From positions 1,488,001 to 1,552,000 of the forward strand of contig NZ_CP091881.1 in assembly GCF_022163125.1 (NCBI RefSeq): a stretch of DNA of 64,000 nucleotides, written 5' to 3'. This DNA comes from Paenibacillus sp. HWE-109 (lineage in GTDB: Bacteria > Bacillota > Bacilli > Paenibacillales > NBRC-103111). Positions 36,534-46,073 of this stretch are shown here, one piece after another. The stretch's first letter is position 1. Every line of letters begins with the position of its first letter. The notes under the pieces are model-generated. The model was given only the letters and a program-made list of their open reading frames with translations, had not been told where the DNA came from and ran no database searches. The position numbers were made by a program, and so were the translations under genes.

Positions 36534-37628
36534 ATGAAAGTGATTCCCAATTCGGCGATGGATGCCGTACCGCATAGAACGAAAAAACCTGCAAGGGAGA
36601 GGTTTCCCATTCATTTGCTTATTGTCGACGATGAACCTATCATCCGCCTAGGGCTAAAGAAGATGGCCGAGGCGTACATGCCATCTTTCGCGGACATTCG
36701 GACTGCCGAAAATGGGGTAGATGCTTTGGGTAAAATAGCTGCAAGGGAACCGAACATAGTTATTTCAGATATACGTATGCCCAAAATGGATGGTTTGGCT
36801 CTTTGCCAAACCATTCACCACCACCATGCCCATATTCAAACGGTCGTGGTTTCCGGGTATAACGATTTCGAATACGCCCAGAAATGCATATCTTACGGTG
36901 TGAAGCATTATTTGCTTAAACCAGTACCTCAATCGACGTTGCACGAGGTTTTCGATGCGATGCTTAAGAAAGAGGCTCCAGGTTATATCCCTGTTACTCG
37001 TTATGTGCAGTGGATCGATTGTGTGGAACAGTGCATCTGGACCTTGCAGACCGACGAGCTAAACCGGTTGATGGAGGAATGGAAAGACTATTGTCTCCAA
37101 GCGAATCTTTCCTTTCACCAACTCCATGAGCTGCTGAATGAATGCATGGACATGTTGCTGAAGAGATTCCAGGTGCGACATTTTATACCAACAATAACGA
37201 TGCGTGATATTCCGGAAGGAAATATAACAATAGCCCTCGAAGCGTTCGATGATCAATTACGACAAATCGAGGGATGTTTACGACTGTCTCGTAATGGCAA
37301 TTATAAAGACGCTATGCAACTAGCGAAAAACTATATGGATGACCGGTTGTCTCAAGAATTGTCTCTGGATGAGGTTGCGAAGATGGCTGGATTAACCCCC
37401 ACCTATTTCAGCCTCCTCTTCAAGAAGATGACGAACCAAACCTTCGTGCAGTACCGAATTAACAAAAGAATGGCGATGGCCAAAGAGCTGCTGGGAGTCC
37501 CCCATCTCAAAATTGTTGATATTGCGGATGAGGTTGGCTACGACGATTATTCCCATTTCACCAAAACGTTTAAAAAAGTAGTGGGCATCTCGCCATCTGA
37601 ATTCCGCAGCTCGCTGGGGATTAAGTAA
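36534..37628 (+). CDS. Stand-alone AraC-type response regulator
   Basis: 364 residues: receiver domain (LLIVDDEPIIRLG, phospho-acceptor Asp in IVISDIRMPKMDG), a short middle, and a C-terminal AraC-type DNA-binding domain (VDIADEVGYDDYSHFTKTFKK). It has no kinase beside it. The start is uncertain: ATG 36534 lacks a ribosome site and adds about 28 unusual residues before the receiver; a later start near 36616, after AAGGGAGAGG, would fit the family better. It is convergent with the next regulator with only 20 bp between, and no terminator is visible there. Confidence 0.88.
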   Translation: MKVIPNSAMDAVPHRTKKPARERFPIHLLIVDDEPIIRLGLKKMAEAYMPSFADIRTAENGVDALGKIAAREPNIVISDIRMPKMDGLALCQTIHHHHAHIQTVVVSGYNDFEYAQKCISYGVKHYLLKPVPQSTLHEVFDAMLKKEAPGYIPVTRYVQWIDCVEQCIWTLQTDELNRLMEEWKDYCLQANLSFHQLHELLNECMDMLLKRFQVRHFIPTITMRDIPEGNITIALEAFDDQLRQIEGCLRLSRNGNYKDAMQLAKNYMDDRLSQELSLDEVAKMAGLTPTYFSLLFKKMTNQTFVQYRINKRMAMAKELLGVPHLKIVDIADEVGYDDYSHFTKTFKKVVGISPSEFRSSLGIK

Positions 37629-37648
37629 TGGGTGGCACTTATCTGTCA

Positions 37649-39154
37649 CTATGAAGAATTTTCGATCCGGAATTGCCCAGGCGTAATGTTCTCGAACTTT
37701 TTAAACACTTTGAAGAAATGCCGCGGATTCTCGTAGCCAACAAGCTCCGCAATCGTATTGATCGGCCATTCCGGGTTCTCTTGCATGATTAGTTTGGCTT
37801 TGGCAAGTCGGTAGGTGTGCAAGTAGTGCAGGAAGGTCAGTCCCATCTCTTTGCGAAACAACATGCTGATGTAGTTGGGATGCATTTGCACATGGTCGGC
37901 CACGGCATCGAGCGATAAATCGAGCTTGTAGTTTTGTTCCACGAAAGCGACGATTTTGTCAATGGCATGTACGTTCGGCTGCTGGTTGTCGCTTCGTCGC
38001 ATATATCGAATTAGCTGCACAAGAATCTCCGCTACACGCACATCCTCAAGGATCGCGCCGCTGGATGAAAATAGTTGGGCTGCGGCTTGCTCGCCCCAGA
38101 TCGCTTCAGGTGTTAGATTGACATTTTGCAAATAGAGCCCTATGCATACTAGAAACTGCTCACGCAGTTTGCTGTGGCAATCGATATCGCCGGAGAAATA
38201 GAGAAGTATGGGCTGCATGTCCTTCTCGATCTGCTCGATGGAGGTTTGATGCAGTAAGGATTGTTCAATATAGTGAACAAGGCTGTCATAGCTACTATAG
38301 AGGTTCTCCGTTTCTTGTTTGAAAACCGTTAATCCGCAGCTGCCAAAATACCGCTGAAACAACAGGGATGCCATCGCTTCAATATATAGATTGCGTAGGC
38401 TGATCCCATCGTCCATCCCCCCGCTAGCCCCTATGCAATATCCACTGCCCTGTATCTTAAACTCACCGCATAACCGGTGCAGCTCTGCGTCCGACAGCAC
38501 GTGGGCACCATTGACAATGAGGATGGTTTGCCGCAAGAAACGTGACTGGGTTTTGTAAATCCTGCTGCTAGCCGCTGCCAAAGCGTTAACGATACCATCC
38601 AGACGTTCGGCTGGAAGAGGAGGTTCGTTTTCACATGCCTGAAATACGATGATGGTGGTGTAAGGATGGGGAAATAGAGGCTGCAGCTGCTCTGGCCTTA
38701 GCGACAGCTCCTCGTAGGGAGTATTGTATAGGATATGCTCCTTGAGCAGCAGCAGGTCGTGCTCGATGGTTCGTGCCTGCTCTTGCTGTATCGTTCTCCC
38801 GATCTTATGGAGTATGGTAATTAGTTCATCCTTGTTGATTGGCTTCAACAAATAGTCGATGACTTGGTAGCGCAGTGCTTGTCTGGCATAAGCGAAATCG
38901 CTGTATCCGGTTAAGATAACGAACCGGCTGCAGAGATTCATCTCTTGTATGTGCTTAATTAGCGCGAGTCCATCCAATTCCGGCATATGAATATCAGTCA
39001 GGATCAAATCCGGCTGGAAGTGTGCCAGCTTTTGTATCGCATCAATGCCGTCGGCTGCTCCGACGATCTCGGTAAACGGTGTATCCGCTTTCTGGATCAT
39101 ACGGATGATGCCGTTCAGAATAATAGGTTCATCATCGACAACCATCAATTTCAT
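37649..39154 (-). CDS. AraC-type response regulator (YesN-like) of the fucosidase locus
   Basis: 501 residues: receiver domain with Asp54 (LILTDIHMPELDG), long middle part, and a C-terminal AraC-type double helix-turn-helix (LDAVADHVQMHPNYISMLFRKE, IAELVGYENPRHFFKVFKKF). The start codon overlaps the stop of the kinase gene by 4 bp (ATGA), so the two are co-translated. The pair is divergent from the transporter genes at 41061, which are the likely targets. Confidence 0.95.
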   Translation of the reverse strand: MKLMVVDDEPIILNGIIRMIQKADTPFTEIVGAADGIDAIQKLAHFQPDLILTDIHMPELDGLALIKHIQEMNLCSRFVILTGYSDFAYARQALRYQVIDYLLKPINKDELITILHKIGRTIQQEQARTIEHDLLLLKEHILYNTPYEELSLRPEQLQPLFPHPYTTIIVFQACENEPPLPAERLDGIVNALAAASSRIYKTQSRFLRQTILIVNGAHVLSDAELHRLCGEFKIQGSGYCIGASGGMDDGISLRNLYIEAMASLLFQRYFGSCGLTVFKQETENLYSSYDSLVHYIEQSLLHQTSIEQIEKDMQPILLYFSGDIDCHSKLREQFLVCIGLYLQNVNLTPEAIWGEQAAAQLFSSSGAILEDVRVAEILVQLIRYMRRSDNQQPNVHAIDKIVAFVEQNYKLDLSLDAVADHVQMHPNYISMLFRKEMGLTFLHYLHTYRLAKAKLIMQENPEWPINTIAELVGYENPRHFFKVFKKFENITPGQFRIENSS

Positions 39155-40929
39155 GGCGTTGCCCCCTTAGCTAACTTGAGTATGCATGTCGTTCCTTCGT
39201 TAAGCTTACTCTCCAATTGAATGCCTGAAGGTTCGCCAAAAAACATGTTTACGCGTTCGTTTACATTCATAATGCCTAGGCCTCCGCCGCTCTTTTGCAA
39301 ATGATGGACATCCATAGTTCCGTTTAATACAGCCTGTATGAGCTGCAATCGTTCTTCCTCAATGCCTGCGCCTGAGTCAACAACGGCAATGTACATGAAC
39401 GCTGCATCTTCCCAAATGCGGATCGAAAGCGAGCCTTGTTTTCTTACATTCGCGATTCCGTGAACAATGCTGTTTTCAATAATCGGCTGCAGCATATAGT
39501 GGGGGCAAATAAAGTTATCGATCCTTGCGTTGATGTCATAGGATACTTGCAGTCGGTCAGCGAGTCTAATTTGTTGGATTTTGATATAGTCTTTGATATT
39601 CTCGACTTCTTCTCGCAGCGAAGTCTCGCTTTTGGTTCCAGACAGGCTGTAGCGGAACAGCTTGCCAAGCGTATAGGACATCTCCGCGGCCTCCGGGTCA
39701 TCGTTCGCTTCCGCGATCATGCGAATCGATTCGAGCGTATTGTACAGGAAATGAGGCTTGATTTGGGCTTGCATCATCAGATAGGCCGATTCCTTGCGCA
39801 GCATTTCTGAACGATGTACGGTATTGACTAGCTCATCCATGCGTCTGATCATCGCATTGTAAGACGAAGTCAGATGTCCGACTTCGTCTTTATTAATTTC
39901 CCCGCGATAGAGCGGGAAATAGTTCTCGTCCACTTGCCGCATGTGCTTGGAAAGCTTCAATATCCGCTTCGTAATGGAGCTGGCGATCAGATAGTAGATG
40001 CCTGACAGCAGCAGCAGCAGGGGGGCTACAATCAAAACGAGCACATACTTATTTTTTTTTACCCCAATAAAGACATCGTCCACTTGCTCGATCATCACAA
40101 ATTGCAGCTTGAGGCTTTCCGTATAGAACGATTCAATAAGCAGTTTCTTCCCGTTGACCGTCTGGTACGCGTATTTGGCGTTTGCTTGGAACGCATCGGC
40201 GAGCATGGCCTTCTCGGAATCTTTGGACAGGGCAATCTCTTCGATATGAGAAATAATCTGATGATCCTGATCAAGCACATATAAATTGCTGCTGATGTTC
40301 AAATTCAGCGACTCCAGTAAAGGCTTTATTAGATTCGAGGTTACCTTGATATCGAGAAGGCCAATGTCCTGCTCGAAGTTGCGGTTTCCAATTTTGTGGA
40401 AATAGTGGAGGTTGATATCGGGATAGGATCCACTATTAAACGTAACCCATTTGCCTACGCCAAGCGGAAGCTTTTTAATGTCCTCGTCTAGCTTGAACTC
40501 GTCCATCTTAGCCATTTCCGGACGGAAAATCATGCCGTTTTGCTGCTCCATATAAATGGTCATTCCATCGATCATGCGATTGGATGACAAAATATAAGAA
40601 AACAAGGGTCTGATATAGGTCAAAAAATTGGAAACCTGCTCAAAATCGGTCCGGTAGTTCCCACTTAAATAGGCGATCGTATTCGAATTATTTTGGAATA
40701 GCTGATAAGCGGACTCGATCTGTACCGTGCTTACGTTGATGTTGTTAAGCACTTGATTAACAATTTTTTGTCTGCCTTGCGCGTATTCTTCAAGAAAGCT
40801 GTTGTAGTTCTGATTATACAGAAACAAGCCGAACGAAATAATCGGAATGAAAATAATGACGATATAACCTATGGCCATTTTTTTCACAATCGATAAGTTT
40901 TGATAGCTGAAAGTCAGCTTGGTTTTCAT
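39151..40929 (-). CDS. Membrane sensor histidine kinase (YesM-like) of the fucosidase locus
   Basis: 592 residues: helix at about 16-36, extracellular sensor to about 290, second helix at about 298-318, HAMP, His_kinase domain with His393 in AQIKPHFLYNTLESIRM, and HATPase_c (LQPIIENSIVHGI, DSGAGI, GGGLGIMNVNERV). It faces away from the transporter operon across a 131-bp intergenic region, the usual layout for kinase/regulator pairs that control a neighbouring sugar importer. Confidence 0.95.
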   Translation of the reverse strand: MKTKLTFSYQNLSIVKKMAIGYIVIIFIPIISFGLFLYNQNYNSFLEEYAQGRQKIVNQVLNNINVSTVQIESAYQLFQNNSNTIAYLSGNYRTDFEQVSNFLTYIRPLFSYILSSNRMIDGMTIYMEQQNGMIFRPEMAKMDEFKLDEDIKKLPLGVGKWVTFNSGSYPDINLHYFHKIGNRNFEQDIGLLDIKVTSNLIKPLLESLNLNISSNLYVLDQDHQIISHIEEIALSKDSEKAMLADAFQANAKYAYQTVNGKKLLIESFYTESLKLQFVMIEQVDDVFIGVKKNKYVLVLIVAPLLLLLSGIYYLIASSITKRILKLSKHMRQVDENYFPLYRGEINKDEVGHLTSSYNAMIRRMDELVNTVHRSEMLRKESAYLMMQAQIKPHFLYNTLESIRMIAEANDDPEAAEMSYTLGKLFRYSLSGTKSETSLREEVENIKDYIKIQQIRLADRLQVSYDINARIDNFICPHYMLQPIIENSIVHGIANVRKQGSLSIRIWEDAAFMYIAVVDSGAGIEEERLQLIQAVLNGTMDVHHLQKSGGGLGIMNVNERVNMFFGEPSGIQLESKLNEGTTCILKLAKGATP

Positions 40930-41010
40930 TGATCACACCACCTTATAAACGGACACTGGATCTTAAAAATGATCACTATAAATATGTGTCAGACTCCTTT
41001 ATTATAGACC

Positions 41011-41025
41011 TTGTAAGCGCTTAAT
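41011..41025 (+). promoter_or_regulatory. cre-like site before the transporter operon
   Basis: TTGTAAGCGCTTAAT fits WTGNAANCGNWWNCW except for A in place of the last C. It follows a -10-like TATTAT by about 10 bases, so CcpA bound here would block transcription. It lies between the divergent kinase and permease genes. Confidence 0.55.
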
Positions 41026-41060
41026 ATAAGCGGTAGGCCATTGCATCGAGGGGGAGTATC

Positions 41061-41966
41061 ATGAGTATAGCACTTAAAATGGTAAAGAAAAACTGGCAAC
41101 TCTATCTGATTATTTTACCGTCACTCGTTTATTTAATTATATTCAAATATGTCCCCATGGTTGGCGTCCAAATCGCCTTTAAAAACTATATGGTCACCAG
41201 AGGGATATGGGGAAGCGATTGGATCGGTTTCAAGCATTTTGTGGACTTTTTCCATTTGCCTATCTTTTGGAGAGTTATCAAGAACACGGCGCTGCTTAGT
41301 CTTTACTCGCTGCTTGTTGGTTTCCCGGCGCCGATCATTCTGGCCCTGGCGTTAAACGAATTGAAAAACGGGATTTTCAAAAGGACGGTTCAGCTGGTCA
41401 CATTCGCGCCTTATTTCATTTCAACGGTCATCATGGTTTCCATCATCATGCTGTTCCTTTCTCCACAGCTCGGCTTTGTTCATCTCTTGGCGGATAAGTT
41501 CGGATTTCCAGCGGAAAATATAATGTCCAAGCCAGCGTACTTCAAAACGGTGTATGTACTCTCCGATGTTTGGCAGTTTACGGGATATGCCTCGGTCATT
41601 TACATTGCCGCTCTGGCAGGGGTTGACCCGCATATGTATGAGGCGGCCAAAGTAGATGGCGCGTCCCGGTTTCAACGGATGATTCATATCGATTTGCCAA
41701 GCATAATGCCGACGGCTGTTATCTTGCTCATTCTGAATGCAGGACAAATTATGAATGTTGGCTTCGAGAAGGTGTATTTGATGCAAAATGCCATTAACGT
41801 TGGGACCTCCGAGGTCATCTCCACTTATGTATACAAAATGGGCTTGGTTGGAGCGAATTTCAGTTTCTCCGCAGCAGTCGGACTCTTTAATTCTATCGTT
41901 AATTTGCTGCTGCTCATTGTGGTCAACTATGTGGCTAGGAAAAATTCAGAGACGAGCTTGTGGTAG
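41061..41966 (+). CDS. ABC transporter permease, LplB type
   Basis: Membrane subunit of a CUT1 oligosaccharide importer of the LplB subgroup; 301 residues, six hydrophobic segments, N-terminal LYLIILPSLVYLIIFKYVPMVGVQIAFKNY-like signature (split here: YLIIFKYVPM and GVQIAFKNY) and the EAA loop EAAKVDGASRFQRMIHIDLP. ATG 41061 follows GAGGGGGAG. First gene of a five-gene operon: two permeases, lipoprotein, fucosidase and isomerase. Confidence 0.95.
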   Translation: MSIALKMVKKNWQLYLIILPSLVYLIIFKYVPMVGVQIAFKNYMVTRGIWGSDWIGFKHFVDFFHLPIFWRVIKNTALLSLYSLLVGFPAPIILALALNELKNGIFKRTVQLVTFAPYFISTVIMVSIIMLFLSPQLGFVHLLADKFGFPAENIMSKPAYFKTVYVLSDVWQFTGYASVIYIAALAGVDPHMYEAAKVDGASRFQRMIHIDLPSIMPTAVILLILNAGQIMNVGFEKVYLMQNAINVGTSEVISTYVYKMGLVGANFSFSAAVGLFNSIVNLLLLIVVNYVARKNSETSLW

Positions 41967-41977
41967 GAGGTAAACAG

Positions 41978-42913
41978 ATGGTTCATTCCGAACAGACTTT
42001 GACGATAGAGGCACGAAAAACCTCAACTCGTATTCTTGAAAATAGTGTGGACAGATTGTATTTGTTCTTTGTCTACTTGTTCTTGCTCATTTGTTTGATC
42101 ATTGTTGCTTATCCGCTCATTTATATTGTTAGTTCTTCTTTCAGCTCGTCATCAGCCGTCATCTCAGGCAAGGTGTGGTTGCTACCCGTGGAGCCGACGC
42201 TTCGCGGTTACAAAGCGGTGTTTCAGAATCCGCAAATTTTGACGGGTTATGGCAACTCGCTTTTCTATCTCTTCTTCGGAACGCTGCTTAGCGTAGCCTT
42301 GACGATAACAGCAGCTTACCCGCTTTCACGCAAAAACTTTTATGGACGCAATGTCATCACCGCGCTGTTCATTTTTACGATGCTGTTCAACGGGGGATTA
42401 ATTCCCTATTATTTGACCGTGAAAGGCATGGGCTTGCTCGACACGAGATGGGCGATGATCATACCAGGGGCAATTTCCGTCTGGCAAGTCATTCTGGCGA
42501 GGACATTTTTCCAGACGTCGATTCCTTCGGAACTAACGGAGGCCGCACATTTGGATGGATGCAGTGATTTCAAATTTCTGCTGCGAATTGTGATCCCGCT
42601 TTCCAAGCCAATCATTGCTGTTCTGGTGCTCATGTATGCCATCGGCTACTGGAATTCCTACTTTGATGCGTTAATTTTCTTGAAATCGGCTAATTTGTAT
42701 CCACTGCAGCTTATTCTACGAAACATTCTGATCCTGAACTCTATCGATCCTACGATGATTAAGGATGTCAAGGAGCTTGCGGATCGACAAGGGTTAAAGG
42801 AACTGCTTAAATATTCGTTGATTGTTGTGGCGAGCGCTCCCGTTCTAATGCTGTATCCATTTGTGCAAAAGCATTTTGTAAAAGGGCTGCTGATTGGTTC
42901 TCTGAAAGGTTGA
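41978..42913 (+). CDS. ABC transporter permease, YtcP/LplC type
   Basis: Second membrane subunit, 311 residues. ATG 41978 is preferred over an upstream GTG because TAGGAGGTAAACAG lies just before it. EAA loop EAAHLDGCSDFKFLLRIVIP; the family motif FNGGLIPYYLTVKGMGLLDT is present. Eleven bases separate it from the first permease. It ends PFVQKHFVKGLLIGSLKG. Confidence 0.95.
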   Translation: MVHSEQTLTIEARKTSTRILENSVDRLYLFFVYLFLLICLIIVAYPLIYIVSSSFSSSSAVISGKVWLLPVEPTLRGYKAVFQNPQILTGYGNSLFYLFFGTLLSVALTITAAYPLSRKNFYGRNVITALFIFTMLFNGGLIPYYLTVKGMGLLDTRWAMIIPGAISVWQVILARTFFQTSIPSELTEAAHLDGCSDFKFLLRIVIPLSKPIIAVLVLMYAIGYWNSYFDALIFLKSANLYPLQLILRNILILNSIDPTMIKDVKELADRQGLKELLKYSLIVVASAPVLMLYPFVQKHFVKGLLIGSLKG

Positions 42914-43011
42914 ATCCGGTTACACATCGAAAGGAGGGATGCGCGGCAGTGTACAGACCAGGCTTGTCCAGACGGAATTGAATAGCTATGAAAAACAAGG
43001 AGGGTTTGAGT

Positions 43012-44730
43012 ATGGTAAGTAAAGGAACCAGAAAAACATGGTTATCGGCGGTCCTGATTTTATTCATTACTTTGCTTGTAATTGGCTGCACATCCAATAG
43101 CGATAATCCCAAAGGCAGCACCAGCCCTGGCACTAGCCCAAGTGGGGCAGGAAGCTCAGGCGGGGGAAAAGACGTTAATGCAACCGGCTTTCCGATTGTC
43201 GCCAATAAAATTACGATGAGTGCTTTCGCGCCGCAATCCGCTAATATTGCCGATTTGAATACGAATTGGTTTACCAAGTATTTGGAAGGAAAGACGAATA
43301 TTCATTTGAACTGGCAGCTTGTGCCGGGTGAAACAGCGGCATTGAATGAGAAGAAGCAGCTGCTGCTCGCTAGTGGCGACTATCCCGATATTTTCATGCA
43401 AGGGAATCTAACGAAAGAGGAGCAACTGCTCTACGGTCAACAAGGGGTTCTGCTTCCGCTAAATAAGCTGATCGATCAATACGCACCGAACATTAAGAAA
43501 GCATTCAAAGACATTTCGTACTTGGAGAAGGCAATCACTGCGCCAGATGGCAATATATACGCGATTCCTTCCTTGAATGAGTGCTATCACTGCCAGTTTT
43601 CTGCCAAAATGTGGGTGAACACGAAATGGCTGCAAAAGCTTGGTCTTACTGCACCTAAAACGACTGACGATTTCTACAACATGCTCAAAGCGTTTAAGGA
43701 GAAAGATCCGAATGGCAATGGCAAGGCAGATGAAATTGCGTTGACGGGTTCGCCGACAGGTTGGCATACGGATATTGAAACGTTCGTCATGAACGCGTTC
43801 GTCTACTACAATGCGGACAACAATTATTTCATGATGAGCGGCGGCAAGCTGGCAACCTCGGTCGATCAACCAGGCTTCAAAAAAGGTCTGCAATTTTTGA
43901 ACAAACTATATGCGGAAGGCTTGATTGACAAGGAAGCATTTACACAAAAATCAGATGCGCTTACGCAAAAAGGGAATAGCCCTGATATAGCGATTGCCGG
44001 CGCGATTCCGGCAGGCTGGTTCGGCGAATTCACGGATGCCTCGCCAACAGCGACGCGGCACAAAGACTATGATCCGATTGCGCCGCTTACAGGACCGGAC
44101 GGAGCATCGTTCACGCCGCACTACATTGGTGTAGGGAACTCTGTATTTGCCGTGACGAATAAAAATAAAAATCCAGAAGCTGCCATTCGTCTAGCCGATT
44201 ATCTGTATTCGGATGAAGGCACGACATTGTCGAACTTCGGAGAAGAAGGCCGCAACTGGGTGAAGGCCGATGCAACCGATAAGAATACACGCGGAACGGC
44301 GGCTAGGTTCAAAGTGAAGGAAACGTCTTATGGGGTAGGTCAGGTGCAGAACGATCATTGGAATCAAATGGGCCCGAACTTCCGATCTGCTGAATATCGC
44401 GAAACAGGGTACGCAGCCAGTCAGGATCTCTATACGATGGATGGCTTAGAAACGCGTCTGTACAAAGCGACCAAGGAATTGTACGAAGGACATCAACCGA
44501 AAGAAGAGTTCCCGACGGATATCTTCTTGACGAACGACCAGGCCAATCAAGTGAAACAATTAAAGCCGATTATTACGGATTACGTCAAACAATCCATGCT
44601 GCAGTTCATCATGGGGGCTAAGAGCTTCGACAAAGATTGGGACGCTTATTTGAAAGGTCTTAAAGATTCCGGTATGGATCAATTTATCAAAATCTATCAG
44701 GATGCCTACGATAAAGTGTATAAGAAGTGA
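43012..44730 (+). CDS. Extracellular solute-binding lipoprotein, LplA type
   Basis: Large sugar-binding lipoprotein of the LplB/YtcP transporter class, 572 residues. ATG 43012 is chosen because AAGGAGG lies 8 bases upstream; ATG 42988 would put that site inside the gene. Signal peptide with lipobox VIGC (Cys about 27), a Gly/Ser/Pro linker, then the two-lobed binding fold. The size is typical for LplA proteins, which are longer than family-1 proteins such as those at 1643 and 6951. Given the fucosidase downstream, a fucose-containing glycan is the likely ligand (inference). Confidence 0.93.
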   Translation: MVSKGTRKTWLSAVLILFITLLVIGCTSNSDNPKGSTSPGTSPSGAGSSGGGKDVNATGFPIVANKITMSAFAPQSANIADLNTNWFTKYLEGKTNIHLNWQLVPGETAALNEKKQLLLASGDYPDIFMQGNLTKEEQLLYGQQGVLLPLNKLIDQYAPNIKKAFKDISYLEKAITAPDGNIYAIPSLNECYHCQFSAKMWVNTKWLQKLGLTAPKTTDDFYNMLKAFKEKDPNGNGKADEIALTGSPTGWHTDIETFVMNAFVYYNADNNYFMMSGGKLATSVDQPGFKKGLQFLNKLYAEGLIDKEAFTQKSDALTQKGNSPDIAIAGAIPAGWFGEFTDASPTATRHKDYDPIAPLTGPDGASFTPHYIGVGNSVFAVTNKNKNPEAAIRLADYLYSDEGTTLSNFGEEGRNWVKADATDKNTRGTAARFKVKETSYGVGQVQNDHWNQMGPNFRSAEYRETGYAASQDLYTMDGLETRLYKATKELYEGHQPKEEFPTDIFLTNDQANQVKQLKPIITDYVKQSMLQFIMGAKSFDKDWDAYLKGLKDSGMDQFIKIYQDAYDKVYKK

Positions 44731-44768
44731 TTGCGGCAGGAATTGCATAGGAACAAAGGAGGAGACAT

Positions 44769-46073
44769 ATGAACAAGCGTTGGGAACGAACCGAATGGTT
44801 CCGGGAAGCACGATTCGGCATGTTTATTCACTGGGGATTGTATGCAATCCCCGCGAGGGGGGAGTGGGTCCGAAGCTTCGAGAAACTGAGCAATGAGGCA
44901 TACGAGCCGTACTTCCGCGAGTTCAACCCGGACCGTTACGACCCGCGGGCATGGGCCAAAGCAGCGAAGGCGGTAGGACAGCAATACGCTGTACTGACGA
45001 CGAAGCATCATGATGGCTTCTGCCTCTTTGAAAGCGAGTTTACGGACTATAAGGCTTCGAATTCACCCGCACAGCGGGATTTGATCAAGGAATATGTCGA
45101 AGCTTTTCGCGATGAAGGGTTGAAGGTCGGCTTCTACTATTCTTTGATTGATTGGCATCATGATGATTATCCTGCGTACGGGGACCGCATTCATCCAATG
45201 AGAGACAATGAAGCATATCAGAACCGTCCGATTCAGTTCGAACGCTACGTGGACTATCTGCATGCGCAAGTGAAAGAGCTGCTTACCAATTATGGGCAAA
45301 TTGATGTCATGTGGTTTGACTTCTCTTACGATGATATGACGGGTGAAAAGTGGCGGGCAACGGAGCTAGTCAACCTGATTCGCTCCCTGCAACCGGATAT
45401 TCTTATTGATAATCGGCTTGGCGGCCATATTAAAGCGGCCGAGCCGGAGGTATATGCGGGGGACTTCTATTCCCCTGAGCAAATTCTGCCGCCCGGCGGC
45501 ATTGTAGACGAGAACGGGCTGGATGTTCCCTGGGAAGCCTGTATTACACTCAACGACAACTGGGGTTATCATGCGATGGACCATGCCTACAAGTCCCCCA
45601 AGCAGGTCGTGCGGGCTTTGGTTGAATGCATCAGCAAGAACGGCAATCTGCTCCTCAATGTCGGGCCGGATGCACGAGGGGAAATTCCATCTCAATCCTT
45701 AGAGATATTGACGGTTGTTGGTGAATGGATGAGGCGCAATGGCGAAAGCATCTATGGATGCGGAGCAGCGGATCTTCCTAAGCCGGAATGGGGGAGGTAT
45801 ACGCAGAAGGGAAATATGTTGTATGCCCATGTGTTTGATCGCGGTATCGGCCCCATCTATTTCCAAGGACTTAAGGGGAGAATTAAGAAGGCAAGACTCC
45901 TTGCAGACGGATCTGAGCTGAAAATATCCATGCCGTGGATGGCGGAACAGTATTCGGATATCGCTAGCGGGGCATTCATTCATTTGATCGGAGCCGAACT
46001 GCCGGACGATATGGATACGGTGATCGCGCTTGAATTAGTGACTGAGGTGATAAACGATGAAAGTAGGTCTTAG
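44769..46073 (+). CDS. GH29 alpha-L-fucosidase
   Basis: Hydrolyses terminal alpha-L-fucose from glycans. 434 residues with the GH29 signature: WFREARFGMFIHWGLY at the N-terminus, LTTKHHDGFCLFES, YYSLIDWHH, and the nucleophile Asp184 in DVMWFDFSYDD. No signal peptide, so it acts inside the cell on imported oligosaccharide. ATG 44769 follows AAAGGAGGAGA. It overlaps the next gene by 17 bp. The acid/base residue cannot be fixed from sequence, since it varies between GH29 members. Confidence 0.93.
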   Translation: MNKRWERTEWFREARFGMFIHWGLYAIPARGEWVRSFEKLSNEAYEPYFREFNPDRYDPRAWAKAAKAVGQQYAVLTTKHHDGFCLFESEFTDYKASNSPAQRDLIKEYVEAFRDEGLKVGFYYSLIDWHHDDYPAYGDRIHPMRDNEAYQNRPIQFERYVDYLHAQVKELLTNYGQIDVMWFDFSYDDMTGEKWRATELVNLIRSLQPDILIDNRLGGHIKAAEPEVYAGDFYSPEQILPPGGIVDENGLDVPWEACITLNDNWGYHAMDHAYKSPKQVVRALVECISKNGNLLLNVGPDARGEIPSQSLEILTVVGEWMRRNGESIYGCGAADLPKPEWGRYTQKGNMLYAHVFDRGIGPIYFQGLKGRIKKARLLADGSELKISMPWMAEQYSDIASGAFIHLIGAELPDDMDTVIALELVTEVINDESRS

